A program made the translations under genes and the position numbers. Positions 9,864 to 19,307 of a stretch of 64,000 nucleotides of DNA are shown here, piece by piece. The notes beneath the pieces were generated by a model that was not told where the DNA came from, made no database searches, and was given only the letters and a program-made list of their open reading frames with translations. Source of the DNA: Leucobacter sp. cx-42. Lineage in GTDB: Bacteria > Actinomycetota > Actinomycetes > Actinomycetales > Microbacteriaceae. Location of the stretch: assembly GCF_014529985.1 (NCBI RefSeq), contig NZ_JACVMU010000001.1, positions 310,001 to 374,000 on the forward strand. Direction: 5' to 3'. Each line of letters opens with the position of its first letter. Position 1 is the first letter of the stretch.

Positions 9864-11582
9864 TTAGTTGATGCCCAGCTCGATGCTTCGACCGGGGATC
9901 GCGTTCAGCAGGTTCTGCGTGTACGCGTGCTGCGGGTTATCAAAGACCTCAGAGGTCGTCGCCTGCTCGATGATCTGACCCTGCTGCATCACGCAGACAC
10001 GATCAGCAATGAGGCGAACCACTGCAAGGTCATGAGTGATGAACAGGTAGGTCAGACCAAGATCACGCTGGAGTTCAGCGAGCAGCTCGAGGATCTGCGC
10101 CTGGACCAGCACGTCGAGCGCCGACACCGCCTCGTCGAGGACGAGAATCTCGGGCTTGAGCGCAAGACCACGGGCAACAGCTACGCGCTGACGCTGGCCA
10201 CCAGAGAGTTCGTTCGGGTAACGCGTCGCGAGTTCACGCGGCAGTGCGACCTGATCGAGCAGCTCGTTCAGACGTTCCTTGCGGCTTGCAGCATCGCCAA
10301 CACCGTGAATCTTGAGCGGCTCAAGAATCGTGTTGCCAATGTTGTGCAGCGGATCGAGCGAACCGTACGGGTCCTGGAAGACCGGCTGCAGGCGACGGCG
10401 CAGGTTGAACAGCTCACGACCGTGCAGGCCAGCCGTCGACTTGCCGTCGATCAGGATGTCACCGCTCGTCGGCTTCTCAAGCTGCAACACCATCTTGGCG
10501 ATGGTCGACTTACCCGAACCCGACTCACCAACGAGTGCCATGGTCTCGCCACGGTTCACCACGAAGTTTGCGTTCTTCACAGCTGCGAGATCTTCGGTGC
10601 CGAAGTTCCCCTTACGGAGCTTGTAGATCTTCGTCAGATCACGAACCTCAATAACGGGCGTCTTCGAAACCTCAAGCTTCTCTGCACGAGCGGTTGCCAT
10701 CGCTGCGAGGTCGAACGCGGCGTCACCGGATGCAACACCGGTGCCATCTGCCTCACCAATACGACGTGATGCGAGGCTCGGTGCTGCAGCGACGAGGCGC
10801 TTCGTGTAGGGGTGCTGCGGGCGCTGCAGAATCTCGCGGCTGGGGCCAGCCTCGACGATGTTGCCCTTGTACATCACGATGAGCTTCTCAGCTCGCTCAG
10901 CCGCAAGGCCAAGGTCGTGTGTAATGAAGACAACAGCGGTGCCCTGCTGCTGAGTCAGCGACTCAAGGTGATCAAGCACCACACGCTGGACGGTCACGTC
11001 GAGCGCCGAGGTCGGCTCATCAGCGATGAGCAGCTTCGGGCTTGCCGACATACCAATGCCGATCAGCGCACGCTGCTTCATGCCGCCAGAGAACTGGTGC
11101 GGGTACTGACGCATACGCTTGTCAGCATCCTTCAGGCCAGCCTGCTCGAGCACCTCGACTGCACGCTCGCGAATTGCCTTGCGGCCCTTCGCAACGCCAT
11201 TTGCGCGGATCGCTTCCTCAACCTGGAAGCCAACCGACCATACAGGGTTCAGGTTCGACATGGGATCCTGCGGAACGTGACCGATCTCTCGGCCACGCAG
11301 CGACTCCATCTCACGACGGCTCAGACCAACGAGCTCGCGCCCGTTGAGCTTGATCGATCCGCCAGTGACGGCACCTGTGCCAGGAAGCAGGTCGATGACT
11401 GCGTGCATGGTCGTCGACTTGCCCGAACCGGACTCACCCACGATTGCAACGGTCTCGCCGGGGTACACGTCGAAATCAACGCCGTGCACGACCTCGGTCT
11501 GCTTCTTCTTTGCACCAAACGAGATACGCAGGTCGCGTACGCTCAGCAGCGGTTCCATCTGCGACTTGGTCCTTTCGTTCAT
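9864..11582 (-). CDS. Oligopeptide ABC transporter, fused double ATPase (OppD-OppF type)
   Basis: This protein carries both nucleotide-binding domains of a peptide importer in one 572-residue chain. Domain 1 has Walker A GESGSGKST (residues 49-57), signature FSGGMKQR and Walker B LLIADEPTSALD. Domain 2 has a second GESGSGKST near residue 354, signature LSGGQRQR and Walker B LVLDEAVSALD. Linker and tail regions match the OppD/DppD and OppF/DppF peptide-specific extensions. Each domain powers one side of the OppB-OppC pore at the inner face of the membrane. The start overlaps the oppC stop by four bases (ATGA), so the genes are coupled. A strong terminator follows. Confidence 0.95.
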   Translation of the reverse strand: MNERTKSQMEPLLSVRDLRISFGAKKKQTEVVHGVDFDVYPGETVAIVGESGSGKSTTMHAVIDLLPGTGAVTGGSIKLNGRELVGLSRREMESLRGREIGHVPQDPMSNLNPVWSVGFQVEEAIRANGVAKGRKAIRERAVEVLEQAGLKDADKRMRQYPHQFSGGMKQRALIGIGMSASPKLLIADEPTSALDVTVQRVVLDHLESLTQQQGTAVVFITHDLGLAAERAEKLIVMYKGNIVEAGPSREILQRPQHPYTKRLVAAAPSLASRRIGEADGTGVASGDAAFDLAAMATARAEKLEVSKTPVIEVRDLTKIYKLRKGNFGTEDLAAVKNANFVVNRGETMALVGESGSGKSTIAKMVLQLEKPTSGDILIDGKSTAGLHGRELFNLRRRLQPVFQDPYGSLDPLHNIGNTILEPLKIHGVGDAASRKERLNELLDQVALPRELATRYPNELSGGQRQRVAVARGLALKPEILVLDEAVSALDVLVQAQILELLAELQRDLGLTYLFITHDLAVVRLIADRVCVMQQGQIIEQATTSEVFDNPQHAYTQNLLNAIPGRSIELGIN

Positions 11583-12532
11583 CGACGAGCCCTCGCCTTC
11601 GGGTCAAGCGCGTCGCGGACGACCTCGCCCATCATCACGAAACCGAGCACGGTAATCGCGAGAGCGAGAGACGGCCACATGAGAATCTCAGGCGAGTTAC
11701 GCAGATCGCGCTGCGCCGCACTGATGTCGTTGCCCCAGCTCATGAACTCTGCAGCTGGCAGACCCACGCCAAGGAACGAGAGCACAGCCTCAGCCACGAT
11801 CGCCGCCGACAGCGACAGCGTCGTCACCACGATGAGCGGTGCGATCGCGTTGGGGAGGACGTGTGACATCAGGGTGCGGATCCGCGACAGGCCGATCGAC
11901 TCTGACGCCATCACGAAGTCCGAGTTCTTCACACGAAGGATCTCGCCACGCAGAATACGAGCGGAGACCGGCCACGAGAAGCCACCGATCGCGAGCGCGA
12001 TCACCCACACGTTGCGGTAGTCAGCGAAGACGGTCATCACGATGACTGCAGCGAGGATGTAGGGAATCGAGAAGAAGATGTCACCCAGACGCGACAGCAC
12101 GGTGTCAACCCAGCCACCGAAGAAGCCGGCGAGTGCACCCATGAACGTGCCGATCACGAACGTGATGAGAATCACGATCAGACCGACGGATACCGAAGTA
12201 CCTGCGCCCCAGACCACACGCGAGTAGATGTCGCAACCCTGGGCATCAAAGCCAAGCGGGTGTCCAGCGGCAGCGGGGTTCTTCGAGAACGCGAGATCAC
12301 ACGCGCGCGGATCGACGCTGGTGAACCAGGTCGGGAAGAGCGCAACGAGGGCCACGATAAGGATGACGACTGCCGAGATCCAGAACATCGGGCGGCCGCG
12401 CATATCGCGCCACGCGTCGAGCCACAGGTTTGATCGCTTGGCATCGATACGAACCGCATCGACGGCAGCAACCGGGGTGTCTTCGAACGGAGCGACGTAG
12501 TGCTCAGTATTAGGCTTCTGGGACTCAGGCAT
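11579..12532 (-). CDS. Oligopeptide ABC transporter permease OppC
   Basis: This is an inner-membrane permease of the DppC/OppC family. A soluble N-terminal stretch of ~50 residues precedes a first helix (FWISAVVILIVALVALF). The typical core of five helices follows, with the EAA loop around ASESIGLSRIRTLMSHVLPN. I place the start at the ATG at 12532 (MPESQ), giving 317 residues: it overlaps the oppB stop by eight bases and has GAGGA about seven bases upstream. The longer frame would overlap oppB by 47 bases. It partners with OppB to form the peptide channel. Confidence 0.93.
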   Translation of the reverse strand: MPESQKPNTEHYVAPFEDTPVAAVDAVRIDAKRSNLWLDAWRDMRGRPMFWISAVVILIVALVALFPTWFTSVDPRACDLAFSKNPAAAGHPLGFDAQGCDIYSRVVWGAGTSVSVGLIVILITFVIGTFMGALAGFFGGWVDTVLSRLGDIFFSIPYILAAVIVMTVFADYRNVWVIALAIGGFSWPVSARILRGEILRVKNSDFVMASESIGLSRIRTLMSHVLPNAIAPLIVVTTLSLSAAIVAEAVLSFLGVGLPAAEFMSWGNDISAAQRDLRNSPEILMWPSLALAITVLGFVMMGEVVRDALDPKARARR

Positions 12533-13451
12533 AACGGATCCTCGGATCAAGTACTGCGTACAGGAGGTCAACGAGCAGGTTTACACCGAGGTAGACAAGC
12601 ACCATGACGGTCACAAACGACACCACGGTCGCGTTCTCGCCCTTGATGATTGCCTGGAACAGTGCGTTACCTACGCCAGGGACGTTGAAGATGCCCTCGG
12701 TGACCGTTGCGCCGACAATCAGGATGCCGAAGTCGGTAGCCGTGTTCGTGACGGTAGGAATCATCGAGTTACGGAGCACGTGTACGGGGATAACACGACC
12801 GCGGCTCAGGCCCTTCGAGTACGCGGTGCGCACGAAGTCCTGGTTCAGCGTGTCGATAACCGACGCACGCGTCAGTCGCATGCTCGTCGCGTACAAGCTG
12901 ATGCCCAGAACGAGGCCAGGAAGCAAGAGGTCCTGCAATGGAGCGCCAGCACCGACCGTGGGGCTGAACCACCCAAGCTTCACACCGAAGAAGAACTGTG
13001 CACCGAAGGCGATCACGAAGATCGGCACGCTCATGAGGAGCAGGCCAATGATGAGGTTCACGTTGTCGAAGATGCCACCCTTACGCAGACCCGAGAACAG
13101 GCCTACTGCGATTGCGACGAAGAGCTCAACAACGATTGCGATGATCGCGAGCTTCACCGTAACGGGGAAGGTACGCGCAAGAACCTCAGAAATTGGCTGG
13201 CCCGAGAAGCTCATGCCAAAGTCACCGACGAGGACGCCCTTGAGGTACAGGAAGTACTGGACGATGAAGGGCTGATCTAGGTGGTACTGCTCTTTGAGCT
13301 GCGCGACCACTGCGGGGTTCGGCGTCTTGTCGCCAAACATTGCAAGGATCGGGTCGCCCGGCATAGCGAAGACCATGAAGTAGATCAGGAATGTGGTGCC
13401 CAGCAAGACTGGGATCACCTGAAGAAGCCGGAAAAGGATGTATCTCAGCAT
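12525..13451 (-). CDS. Oligopeptide ABC transporter permease OppB
   Basis: At 308 residues with six predicted helices this is the DppB/OppB permease. The N terminus MLRYILFRLLQVIPVLLG is typical of the family, as are FPVTVKLA and the EAA region RTAYSKGLSRGRVIPVHVLRN. A strong ribosome binding site (GGAGAGGAG) lies about seven bases before the ATG. It forms the translocation pore with OppC. It is separated from oppA by 182 bases that contain a terminator-like hairpin, so the permease and ATPase genes are probably expressed at a lower level than the binding protein. Confidence 0.95.
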   Translation of the reverse strand: MLRYILFRLLQVIPVLLGTTFLIYFMVFAMPGDPILAMFGDKTPNPAVVAQLKEQYHLDQPFIVQYFLYLKGVLVGDFGMSFSGQPISEVLARTFPVTVKLAIIAIVVELFVAIAVGLFSGLRKGGIFDNVNLIIGLLLMSVPIFVIAFGAQFFFGVKLGWFSPTVGAGAPLQDLLLPGLVLGISLYATSMRLTRASVIDTLNQDFVRTAYSKGLSRGRVIPVHVLRNSMIPTVTNTATDFGILIVGATVTEGIFNVPGVGNALFQAIIKGENATVVSFVTVMVLVYLGVNLLVDLLYAVLDPRIRYA

Positions 13452-13587
13452 GAGCTACTCCTCTCCGGCATGACTGGAAAAGCCAAAATGCGCATCCTCT
13501 CAAGAATTTTGATGCGTAAGTTCAGTGTTACTACAGATTAATACCCTAATAAACCGAGAGTCGAGTTCGGCTGGGGCTGTTATCAGA

Positions 13588-13621
13588 GAGAGGCCCCGAA
13601 TCCGAAGATTCGGGGCCTCTC
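13588..13621 (-). terminator. Intra-operon hairpin between oppA and oppB
   Basis: A perfect 15-bp inverted repeat (GAGAGGCCCCGAATC and its complement) with loop CGAA lies 12 bases after the oppA stop. The T tract is poor, so it more likely attenuates transcription or protects the oppA mRNA 3' end, as is common after abundant binding-protein genes. Confidence 0.85.
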
Positions 13622-13633
13622 CTGAACTCTTAG

Positions 13634-15241
13634 CTACTTCTTGGTGATTTCGTAGTAGAGGGGAACCGAGTTCCAGCCGAAGGCTACGTTGTCAACGTTC
13701 TCGCTGTAGCCGCCGTTCACGTTCTGGTACCAGAGCGGGATTGCGGGGAGATCCTGCAGGAGGATTTCCTGTGCCTGGTTGAACGCCTTGTTTGCGTCCT
13801 CAACCGTGTCAGCGGTCGAACCCTGCTTCAGCAGCGCGTCGAACTCGGGGTCCGAGAAGTCGCCGTCGTTTGCGCCAGCGTTAGTGCCGAAGATCGGGCC
13901 GAGGAAGTTGAACAGACCGGGGTAGTCAGCCTGCCAGCCGGTACGGAATGCCGCGCCGATGGTGCGGTTGGTGACCTCTTCACGGAGGACGTCGAACTTG
14001 GGGTAAACCTTGCCCGCTGCGTCGATACCGAGGTTGTTCTTGATGCCGTTGGTGACTGCGTCAACCCAAGCCTGGTGGTTTGCGTCACCGTTGTACGCAA
14101 TCTCGAAGGTGCCGCTCCAAGGCGAGATCTTGTCGGCCTCAGCCCACAGCTTCTTTGCCTCTTCAGGGTTGAACTCGAGAACTTCCTTGCCCTTGAGCGA
14201 GTCGCTCCAGCCGTCGATGACGGGCGAAGTGAAGTCAACTGCGGGGGTACGGGTGCCGTCGAAGATCTTCTCGGTGATCTGATCGCGATCGATCGCCATC
14301 GAGAGCGCCTGGCGGCGGAGCTTGCCCTCTTCGCCCTCGAAGTGCGCGAGGGTTTCGGGGATGGTGACGGTCTGGTTGAGCGCAGCAGGCTGGCTCACAG
14401 CGCGGTCACCGAGGTCAGCCTCGTAGTTTGCGTACTGGGTATCGGGGATCTCATCGAGAACGTCGAGGTTACCAGCGAGCAGGTCAGCGTATGCTGCGTC
14501 GAGGGTCGAGTAGAACTTGATGGTCAGGCCGTTGTTCTGAACCTCGCGGGTGCCCGAGTAGTCCTCGTTCTTGACGAGCTCGATCTGCTCATCGTGAGCC
14601 CAAGCCTTGTCCGAAGCAAGCTTGTAGGGACCGTTGCCGATGGGAGCCTGGCCGAATGCCTCCATGTCCTCGAACGCAACGTCAGGAAGCGGCGAGAACG
14701 CGGTGTAGCCAAGGCGGATCGGGAAGTCAGCTGCGGGCTGGTTGAGGGTCACGGTGAAGGTGGTGTCGTCGACAACCTTCAGGCCCGAGAGCTCTGCAAC
14801 GTTTTCGTCCCAGCTGAAGCCTTCGATGTCCTCGAAGAAGTAGCTGTTGAGCTGAGCGTTGTCGAGTGCAGCACCGTAGTTCCACGCCTTGACGAAGTTC
14901 TCAGCCTTGACCTGGGTGCCATCGCTGAACTTTGCGTCAGGCTTGATCTTGATGGTGAAGGTCTTCGAGTCAGTCGTCTCGATCGACTCAGCCATATCGT
15001 TCTCAACCGCACCGGTCTCGGTGTAGTGGATGAGGCCCGAGAAGATGTTATCGGCGATCTTACCGCCGCCAACCTCGTTGATGTTGGTCGGGATCAGTGC
15101 GTTCTGCGGCTCAGTACCGTTCGCAATGATGATGCCATCGCCAGCAGCTCCGCTGCCGCTGTTCGACGAGCAGCCCGACAGCGCAAGTGCGCCTGCTGCA
15201 GCCAGAGCAATAAAGCTCAGGCTAATTCGAGATCGCTTCAC
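13634..15241 (-). CDS. Oligopeptide-binding lipoprotein OppA-like
   Basis: This 535-residue extracytoplasmic solute-binding protein (SBP family 5) has a lipoprotein signal: a basic start (MKRSRIS), a hydrophobic stretch and the lipobox LSGCSS with Cys near residue 24. The family 5 scaffold is clear, with an early FSGLIHYTETG, then SDGTQVKAENFVKAWNYG and repeated peptide-binding lobes. It captures peptides at the cell surface and delivers them to OppB/OppC. The start is a GTG preceded by GAGAGAAG. It is first in the opp operon, followed by an attenuating hairpin. The exact substrate cannot be read from sequence. Confidence 0.95.
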   Translation of the reverse strand: MKRSRISLSFIALAAAGALALSGCSSNSGSGAAGDGIIIANGTEPQNALIPTNINEVGGGKIADNIFSGLIHYTETGAVENDMAESIETTDSKTFTIKIKPDAKFSDGTQVKAENFVKAWNYGAALDNAQLNSYFFEDIEGFSWDENVAELSGLKVVDDTTFTVTLNQPAADFPIRLGYTAFSPLPDVAFEDMEAFGQAPIGNGPYKLASDKAWAHDEQIELVKNEDYSGTREVQNNGLTIKFYSTLDAAYADLLAGNLDVLDEIPDTQYANYEADLGDRAVSQPAALNQTVTIPETLAHFEGEEGKLRRQALSMAIDRDQITEKIFDGTRTPAVDFTSPVIDGWSDSLKGKEVLEFNPEEAKKLWAEADKISPWSGTFEIAYNGDANHQAWVDAVTNGIKNNLGIDAAGKVYPKFDVLREEVTNRTIGAAFRTGWQADYPGLFNFLGPIFGTNAGANDGDFSDPEFDALLKQGSTADTVEDANKAFNQAQEILLQDLPAIPLWYQNVNGGYSENVDNVAFGWNSVPLYYEITKK

Positions 15242-15597
15242 AGTCTTCTCTCTTTCTGTTTTGGGTGGCTATCTGGTGCGTGTGACGGGCAGATCGAGGT
15301 CGTCCAGGTTCTCCCCCACAGGCAAACCGCAGCAGTGCGGTCAATAGCCGTTGACTCCTTCATCGTATCGAATAGAAAAATTTCGACGACAAGTGATGTT
15401 CCAAGCGTGATCGAGTCGTGACAGAAACTGTCGTTTCCACGAATCTTCCTGCACATTTCTTCGTTTTTCATGCAGGGTTATACAAAATGTGAGGTGGATT
15501 TCGAATTTTCTTGGTTCTGTGAGTTTCGGGTTTGGCGGGCGAATGTTGACGGCCACCCACGTCTTTGTCGGCGACATCCCACCTGCTGAAACAACAC
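15242..15597. other. Promoter-bearing intergenic region upstream of oppA
   Basis: About 350 bases without a credible gene. It is AT-richer than its surroundings and should hold the oppA promoter on the minus strand; TACGAT around 15355-15365 (minus strand) is a possible -10, not certain. No riboswitch fold was recognised. Confidence 0.45.
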
Positions 15598-15627
15598 AAC
15601 GGCCGGACCCGCTTGGGTCCGGCCGTT
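15598..15627 (-). terminator. Terminator of the Ala/Pro-rich membrane protein gene
   Basis: A perfect 13-bp inverted repeat (AACGGCCGGACCC and its complement) with loop GCTT, 20 bases after the stop of the gene starting at 16789. It is GC-rich, with a short T tract on the minus strand. Confidence 0.88.
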
Positions 15628-15646
15628 GAGTTCTCGTACTGAGTGG

Positions 15647-16789
15647 TTATGCAGTCTTCATGCTGTCGGCAGCTGCCTGCATCAGACCCCATACGTTGTC
15701 GTAGAGCGCCTTTGCGTCGTCACAGGTTCCCTCGGGACGGAGCAGCTCGAACTTGCCATCGGCGAGGCGAGTGATGCCCCAGCCGGTGCGGAGCGCAGAG
15801 CAGCTCTCCGGGAACGATTCAACAAGGTCAGTACACATCACAAGGTTTTCACCTTCGATGTTGTAGCCGCACGATGAGCCGAGACGATCAGAAAGATCGA
15901 AGCTCGCGTTCCACTGGGGAACGGGAATCGGGTAGGTCGCGCCAACCTCGACGGTGGGCGCCTCATCAGTCTTCGGCTCTTCGACAACCTCTTCAGGCGT
16001 CTCTTCCTCAGTGACGTTCGTCTCGGGGGTCGGAGCTACGGGCTCGACCTTCTCAACGGGGGCGGGCGCTACCTCTTCGGCACCGCCGCGCAGGCCACCA
16101 ATCAAGAAGGTCGCACCGATGATCGCAACGAGCGCGACCACTCCAACGACTACCCATGGCATGAACTTCGCACGCGCATCCTGCGGCTTTTCGTCAATGG
16201 TGGGGGTGCTGGCGCCAGCGCTCCCACCATTGCCACCGTTTCGTGCGTATGCCGGAGCGGGAGCAGCAGGTGCCGGCGCCGCCACACGAGGTGCAGCCGC
16301 GGGGCGCACCCGAGGCGCTGCCGCTGCGGGTGCTGCGGGAGCTGACGAACGAATCGGTGCGGTCGGTGCAGCAGCTGCCGCTGAAGTCGAGAGCGGCACA
16401 GTGGGCGCCGCAGGTGCCGGCGCAGCAGCTGTGCGAGCAGCCTGCGTCGGCAGCGGGGCTGTCGGAGCTGCAGCTGCAGCGGTGGGAGCTGCAGCTGGCG
16501 CAGTGCGCGCAATTGGCGTCGTCGGCGCAGCGGGCGCTGGGGTCGGCAATGCCGCAGTGGGCGCCTCGGTCTGGGCCTGGGCGATCAGTGCTGCAGCGCC
16601 GCGCTTCGAGCGTCGCTTCTGCTTCGGCTGTGCGTCTGCACGGGGAATATCTGGCTGCCGTTCGTGCGTGCGCACCGACTGTTCTTGCGAAAGTCGTTCG
16701 CGTGCAGAAACGGGCTGATTTGCCTGCGCGTCAGCCTCAGCGGCTTCATCCAACAGGCCAAACAGTTCTTCGAGCGGATCCTTACTCAC
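15647..16789 (-). CDS. Ala/Pro-rich single-pass membrane protein, unknown function
   Basis: No family recognised. The 380-residue protein has an acidic N terminus (MSKDPLEELFGLLDEAAEA), a basic patch (KQKRRSKRG), then ~110 residues of low-complexity Ala/Pro/Thr. One transmembrane helix lies near residues 208-233 (WVVVGVVALVAIIGATFLIG). An acidic linker of repeated EE/PE follows, and a C-terminal folded domain of ~90 residues carries four cysteines (SSCGY, VMCTD, ESCSA, GTCDD), suggesting disulfides outside the cell. The topology is therefore cytoplasmic N terminus and extracytoplasmic C domain. It is a stand-alone gene with its own terminator. Confidence 0.85.
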   Translation of the reverse strand: MSKDPLEELFGLLDEAAEADAQANQPVSARERLSQEQSVRTHERQPDIPRADAQPKQKRRSKRGAAALIAQAQTEAPTAALPTPAPAAPTTPIARTAPAAAPTAAAAAPTAPLPTQAARTAAAPAPAAPTVPLSTSAAAAAPTAPIRSSAPAAPAAAAPRVRPAAAPRVAAPAPAAPAPAYARNGGNGGSAGASTPTIDEKPQDARAKFMPWVVVGVVALVAIIGATFLIGGLRGGAEEVAPAPVEKVEPVAPTPETNVTEEETPEEVVEEPKTDEAPTVEVGATYPIPVPQWNASFDLSDRLGSSCGYNIEGENLVMCTDLVESFPESCSALRTGWGITRLADGKFELLRPEGTCDDAKALYDNVWGLMQAAADSMKTA

Positions 16790-16828
16790 ACTTCAAGATT
16801 ACTCATACTGCTGAACAAACGCTGACGG

Positions 16829-17647
16829 TCAGGCGGGTAAACGCTGGGATAGCTCCTCACGAATTCCCGGTTTTCTGGCGTTAAACCCAGTCACTCGAGC
16901 TTCGTGCTTTGCCATGATTCCTGAGTCACGCAGGGCGATCGTTCCGGGATCCTCCGCCGCAATTCCGGCACGCCAGCGCTCGCTAATGAGTTCCATGCGA
17001 TCACTCACCGCGTCGAGCAAATTGAGCGGATCGATGCCCCCGTATGAGCGTGCAACGAGCTCGATTCGGCGTGCGACGTCTACAACCGGTGCTTCACGCA
17101 TCAGCGGAATAGCACTCCAACAGAGGAACGCAACATCATCAATTGGCCGGCCAGGGGCCGCGCGGTCCCAATCGATCATTCCGCTGAACTCATCGCCGGT
17201 GACCACCCAGTTCGTCAGCCCTGGATCGTTGTGGCAGATAATTTCACCCGGTTCAAGCGCGCGCGTACCTGGACGCCAGACGTCGCTGGTCGGAGTGAAG
17301 TCAATAACGGCATCGTGAAAGGTACGAAGCCACGCAGCAGCCTCAGCAAGTACCTTGTCAGACACGGGCTGACCGTCAGGGTCGACCGAGTTGCCTGGCA
17401 GAAACTCAAGCACCTCACGTCCGTCAGCATCAATACCAAAGAGCTGCGGAACACCGACAACATTGCGCGCATGGAGATGGCGGAGGAGTTCGTGCACCGC
17501 AGGAGTCCATGCCCCGGTTGGCCGATGCACGCGCACCTCGCCAGATGCGGTCACGATCTTCCATACTCCGCCAGAACCGCCTGGCAGGTGCACGCCGACC
17601 GCGGCATCGTTCGCCATGTCAGGTTCGTTCATAGGAGAGGTGTTCAT
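16829..17647 (-). CDS. Aminoglycoside phosphotransferase-fold kinase
   Basis: This 272-residue protein belongs to the APH/choline-kinase superfamily of small-molecule kinases. It has an N-lobe with a glycine-rich segment (LPGGSGGVWKIV), the catalytic Brenner motif HNDPGLTNWV and the metal-binding segment MIDWDRAAPGRPIDDVAF. Overall length is normal for the family. The phosphorylated substrate cannot be told from sequence, and antibiotic resistance should not be assumed. Its ATG overlaps the stop of the small alarmone synthetase gene by four bases (ATGA), so the two are translationally coupled, an unexpected pairing. Confidence 0.88.
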   Translation of the reverse strand: MNTSPMNEPDMANDAAVGVHLPGGSGGVWKIVTASGEVRVHRPTGAWTPAVHELLRHLHARNVVGVPQLFGIDADGREVLEFLPGNSVDPDGQPVSDKVLAEAAAWLRTFHDAVIDFTPTSDVWRPGTRALEPGEIICHNDPGLTNWVVTGDEFSGMIDWDRAAPGRPIDDVAFLCWSAIPLMREAPVVDVARRIELVARSYGGIDPLNLLDAVSDRMELISERWRAGIAAEDPGTIALRDSGIMAKHEARVTGFNARKPGIREELSQRLPA

Positions 17648-18399
17648 GCAAGATACTCACGCTGGTCGGGGTCTGGCAATCGGATCGGGGTGGTCTCCGT
17701 CGGCACACCGTGCAGCGTTGTATGCAGGCGTTCCATTCGTTCGTCGAGCTCAGATGCAGTGACTGCTGCGCTTCGCAACTCGTCGATCAGACCGTCTGGC
17801 ACGTGGCGCTGATACTTGTAATAGATCTTGTGCTCAAGGCTCGCCCAGAAGTCCATCGCAATCGTGCGGAACTGCACCTCAACGGGAACATCAACGCGGC
17901 CGCTGGAGAGGAACACCGGCACCGAGATGATCGCGTGCAGGCTCTTATAGCCGTTTGGCTTCGGATCAACGATGTAGTCCTCAACCTCGAGCACCGTCAC
18001 GTCGTCTTGCTGGGTCAGCAGATCAAACAGCTTGTACACGTCACGGCGGAACGCACAGGTCACTCGCACGCCTGCAATGTCACGAACCTCGCGACGAATG
18101 GTGTCAATATCGGGGCTGATACCGCGACGTTCGACCTTGGCGAGCAGGCTATCAATGCTCTTCACACGACTCGAGACGTGCTCGATCGGGTGGTACTCGT
18201 GCATGTGCAGAAACTCTTCGCGAAGAATGTCGAGCTTCGTTTCGACCTCTTGCAACGCAAAGCGGTACTCGAGGTGGAACTTTTGGAAACGGTCACCCAG
18301 ACTCCGCAGCTCACTCGGCGAGATAGAAATCTCATCACCGACAAGATCGGTGGGGAGCGCAAGCGACTCACTGCCCGATGGAAGCGTGTGTTCGTTCAT
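17644..18399 (-). CDS. Small alarmone synthetase, RelA/SpoT synthetase domain only
   Basis: At 251 residues this holds a lone (p)ppGpp synthetase domain without hydrolase, TGS or ACT domains, as in YjbM/RelQ-type enzymes. Recognisable blocks are SRVKSIDSLLAKVERRG, RDIAGVRVTCAFRRDVY, the substrate loop PNGYKSLHAI and VEVQFRTIAMDFWASLEHKI with the catalytic Glu/Gln region. It would transfer pyrophosphate from ATP to GDP or GTP in the cytoplasm. It leads a two-gene unit with the APH-fold kinase. RelQ enzymes are usually tetrameric housekeeping alarmone synthetases; a toxic variant cannot be excluded from sequence alone. Confidence 0.92.
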   Translation of the reverse strand: MNEHTLPSGSESLALPTDLVGDEISISPSELRSLGDRFQKFHLEYRFALQEVETKLDILREEFLHMHEYHPIEHVSSRVKSIDSLLAKVERRGISPDIDTIRREVRDIAGVRVTCAFRRDVYKLFDLLTQQDDVTVLEVEDYIVDPKPNGYKSLHAIISVPVFLSSGRVDVPVEVQFRTIAMDFWASLEHKIYYKYQRHVPDGLIDELRSAAVTASELDERMERLHTTLHGVPTETTPIRLPDPDQREYLA

Positions 18400-18470
18400 G
18401 AGGTCAGGCTACAACCGACCACTGACATCGCACCCGGAAGTTACGGTGAGTCAGCTGCGAGCGAAAATAA

Positions 18471-19307
18471 TTACAGCAGGAAGCGAGTGAGCGATGCAAT
18501 GACCGCGTCAGGCTGCTCCGAGTGCACCCAGTGGCCCGCATCACGTACGGTGACGCGAAGCACTCGTGGGAAAAGCTCACGCATTGCCGGCAGATCCTCG
18601 TCAGTGACGTAGCTCGACTTCTCACCGCGCATCCACAGCACCGGTCCGCGGAACTGGCGACCAGTCATGTCAGGGAAGTCCATGATCGTCGGCAGCTCAT
18701 TGCTGAGCAACTCCAGGTTTGGCTGCCAAGCGAAACCGTCGTCGGTGCGCTTCAGGTTCTGGAGCAGGAAGGATCGCACCGATGCCGACTCAATCGATTC
18801 CTCAAGCATCTTTTCTGCGTGACGACGATCGGGAAGCGTTGCCAGGTCGATTTTCAGGAGCGAATCGAAGAGGTGACGGAAGTTGCCGCGATCCGCGCCC
18901 CTGCCGACGGGCGAAATGTCAATGATCACGAGGCGACGGATGAGCCCCGGATGACGAAGCGCGAGCACCATCGCAACCTTGCCGCCCATGGAATGGCCGA
19001 TAAGGTCAACGGGACCTTCACCTGGGAAGTTCTCGAGAATGTGGGCAGCGACAAGATCGGCCATTTCTTCGAATACAAAGTGTTCGGTCCAGCCAGAAGC
19101 GCCGTGGTTCGGGAGATCAATGAGCAGGCTGTCAGCATTCGGCGCGAGCGCCTGAGCTACCTTCGTGAAGTTCTTGCCGCGGCCAAAGAGCCCGTGCAGA
19201 AAAACGATTCGGTGGCGCGGCCCACCCGACGCGTCAGTGGCGGTAGCAGAGTCCTGATCGCCAGAGATGAGGGTGGAACGAATGGGGCTTGAGAGCTTCT
19301 CGATCAC
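18471..19307 (-). CDS. Alpha/beta hydrolase, YbfF-like esterase
   Basis: This 278-residue serine hydrolase has the oxyanion-side motif FLHGLFGRGKNF (near residue 35), a nucleophile elbow GHSMGGK near residue 105 and a terminal catalytic histidine in GHWVHSEQPD. This matches the small cytoplasmic esterases of the YbfF/ABHD11 group. The natural substrate is not predictable. The start is a GTG with a weak GGA upstream; a later start would also keep the core fold. It is a separate minus-strand unit following the 430-base gap to the iron operon. Confidence 0.88.
   Translation of the reverse strand: MIEKLSSPIRSTLISGDQDSATATDASGGPRHRIVFLHGLFGRGKNFTKVAQALAPNADSLLIDLPNHGASGWTEHFVFEEMADLVAAHILENFPGEGPVDLIGHSMGGKVAMVLALRHPGLIRRLVIIDISPVGRGADRGNFRHLFDSLLKIDLATLPDRRHAEKMLEESIESASVRSFLLQNLKRTDDGFAWQPNLELLSNELPTIMDFPDMTGRQFRGPVLWMRGEKSSYVTDEDLPAMRELFPRVLRVTVRDAGHWVHSEQPDAVIASLTRFLL

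Noticed and set aside
16829..17647. Calling the APH-fold gene an antibiotic-resistance gene
   Set aside because: The superfamily covers many kinases, and nothing in the context or motifs points to aminoglycosides.
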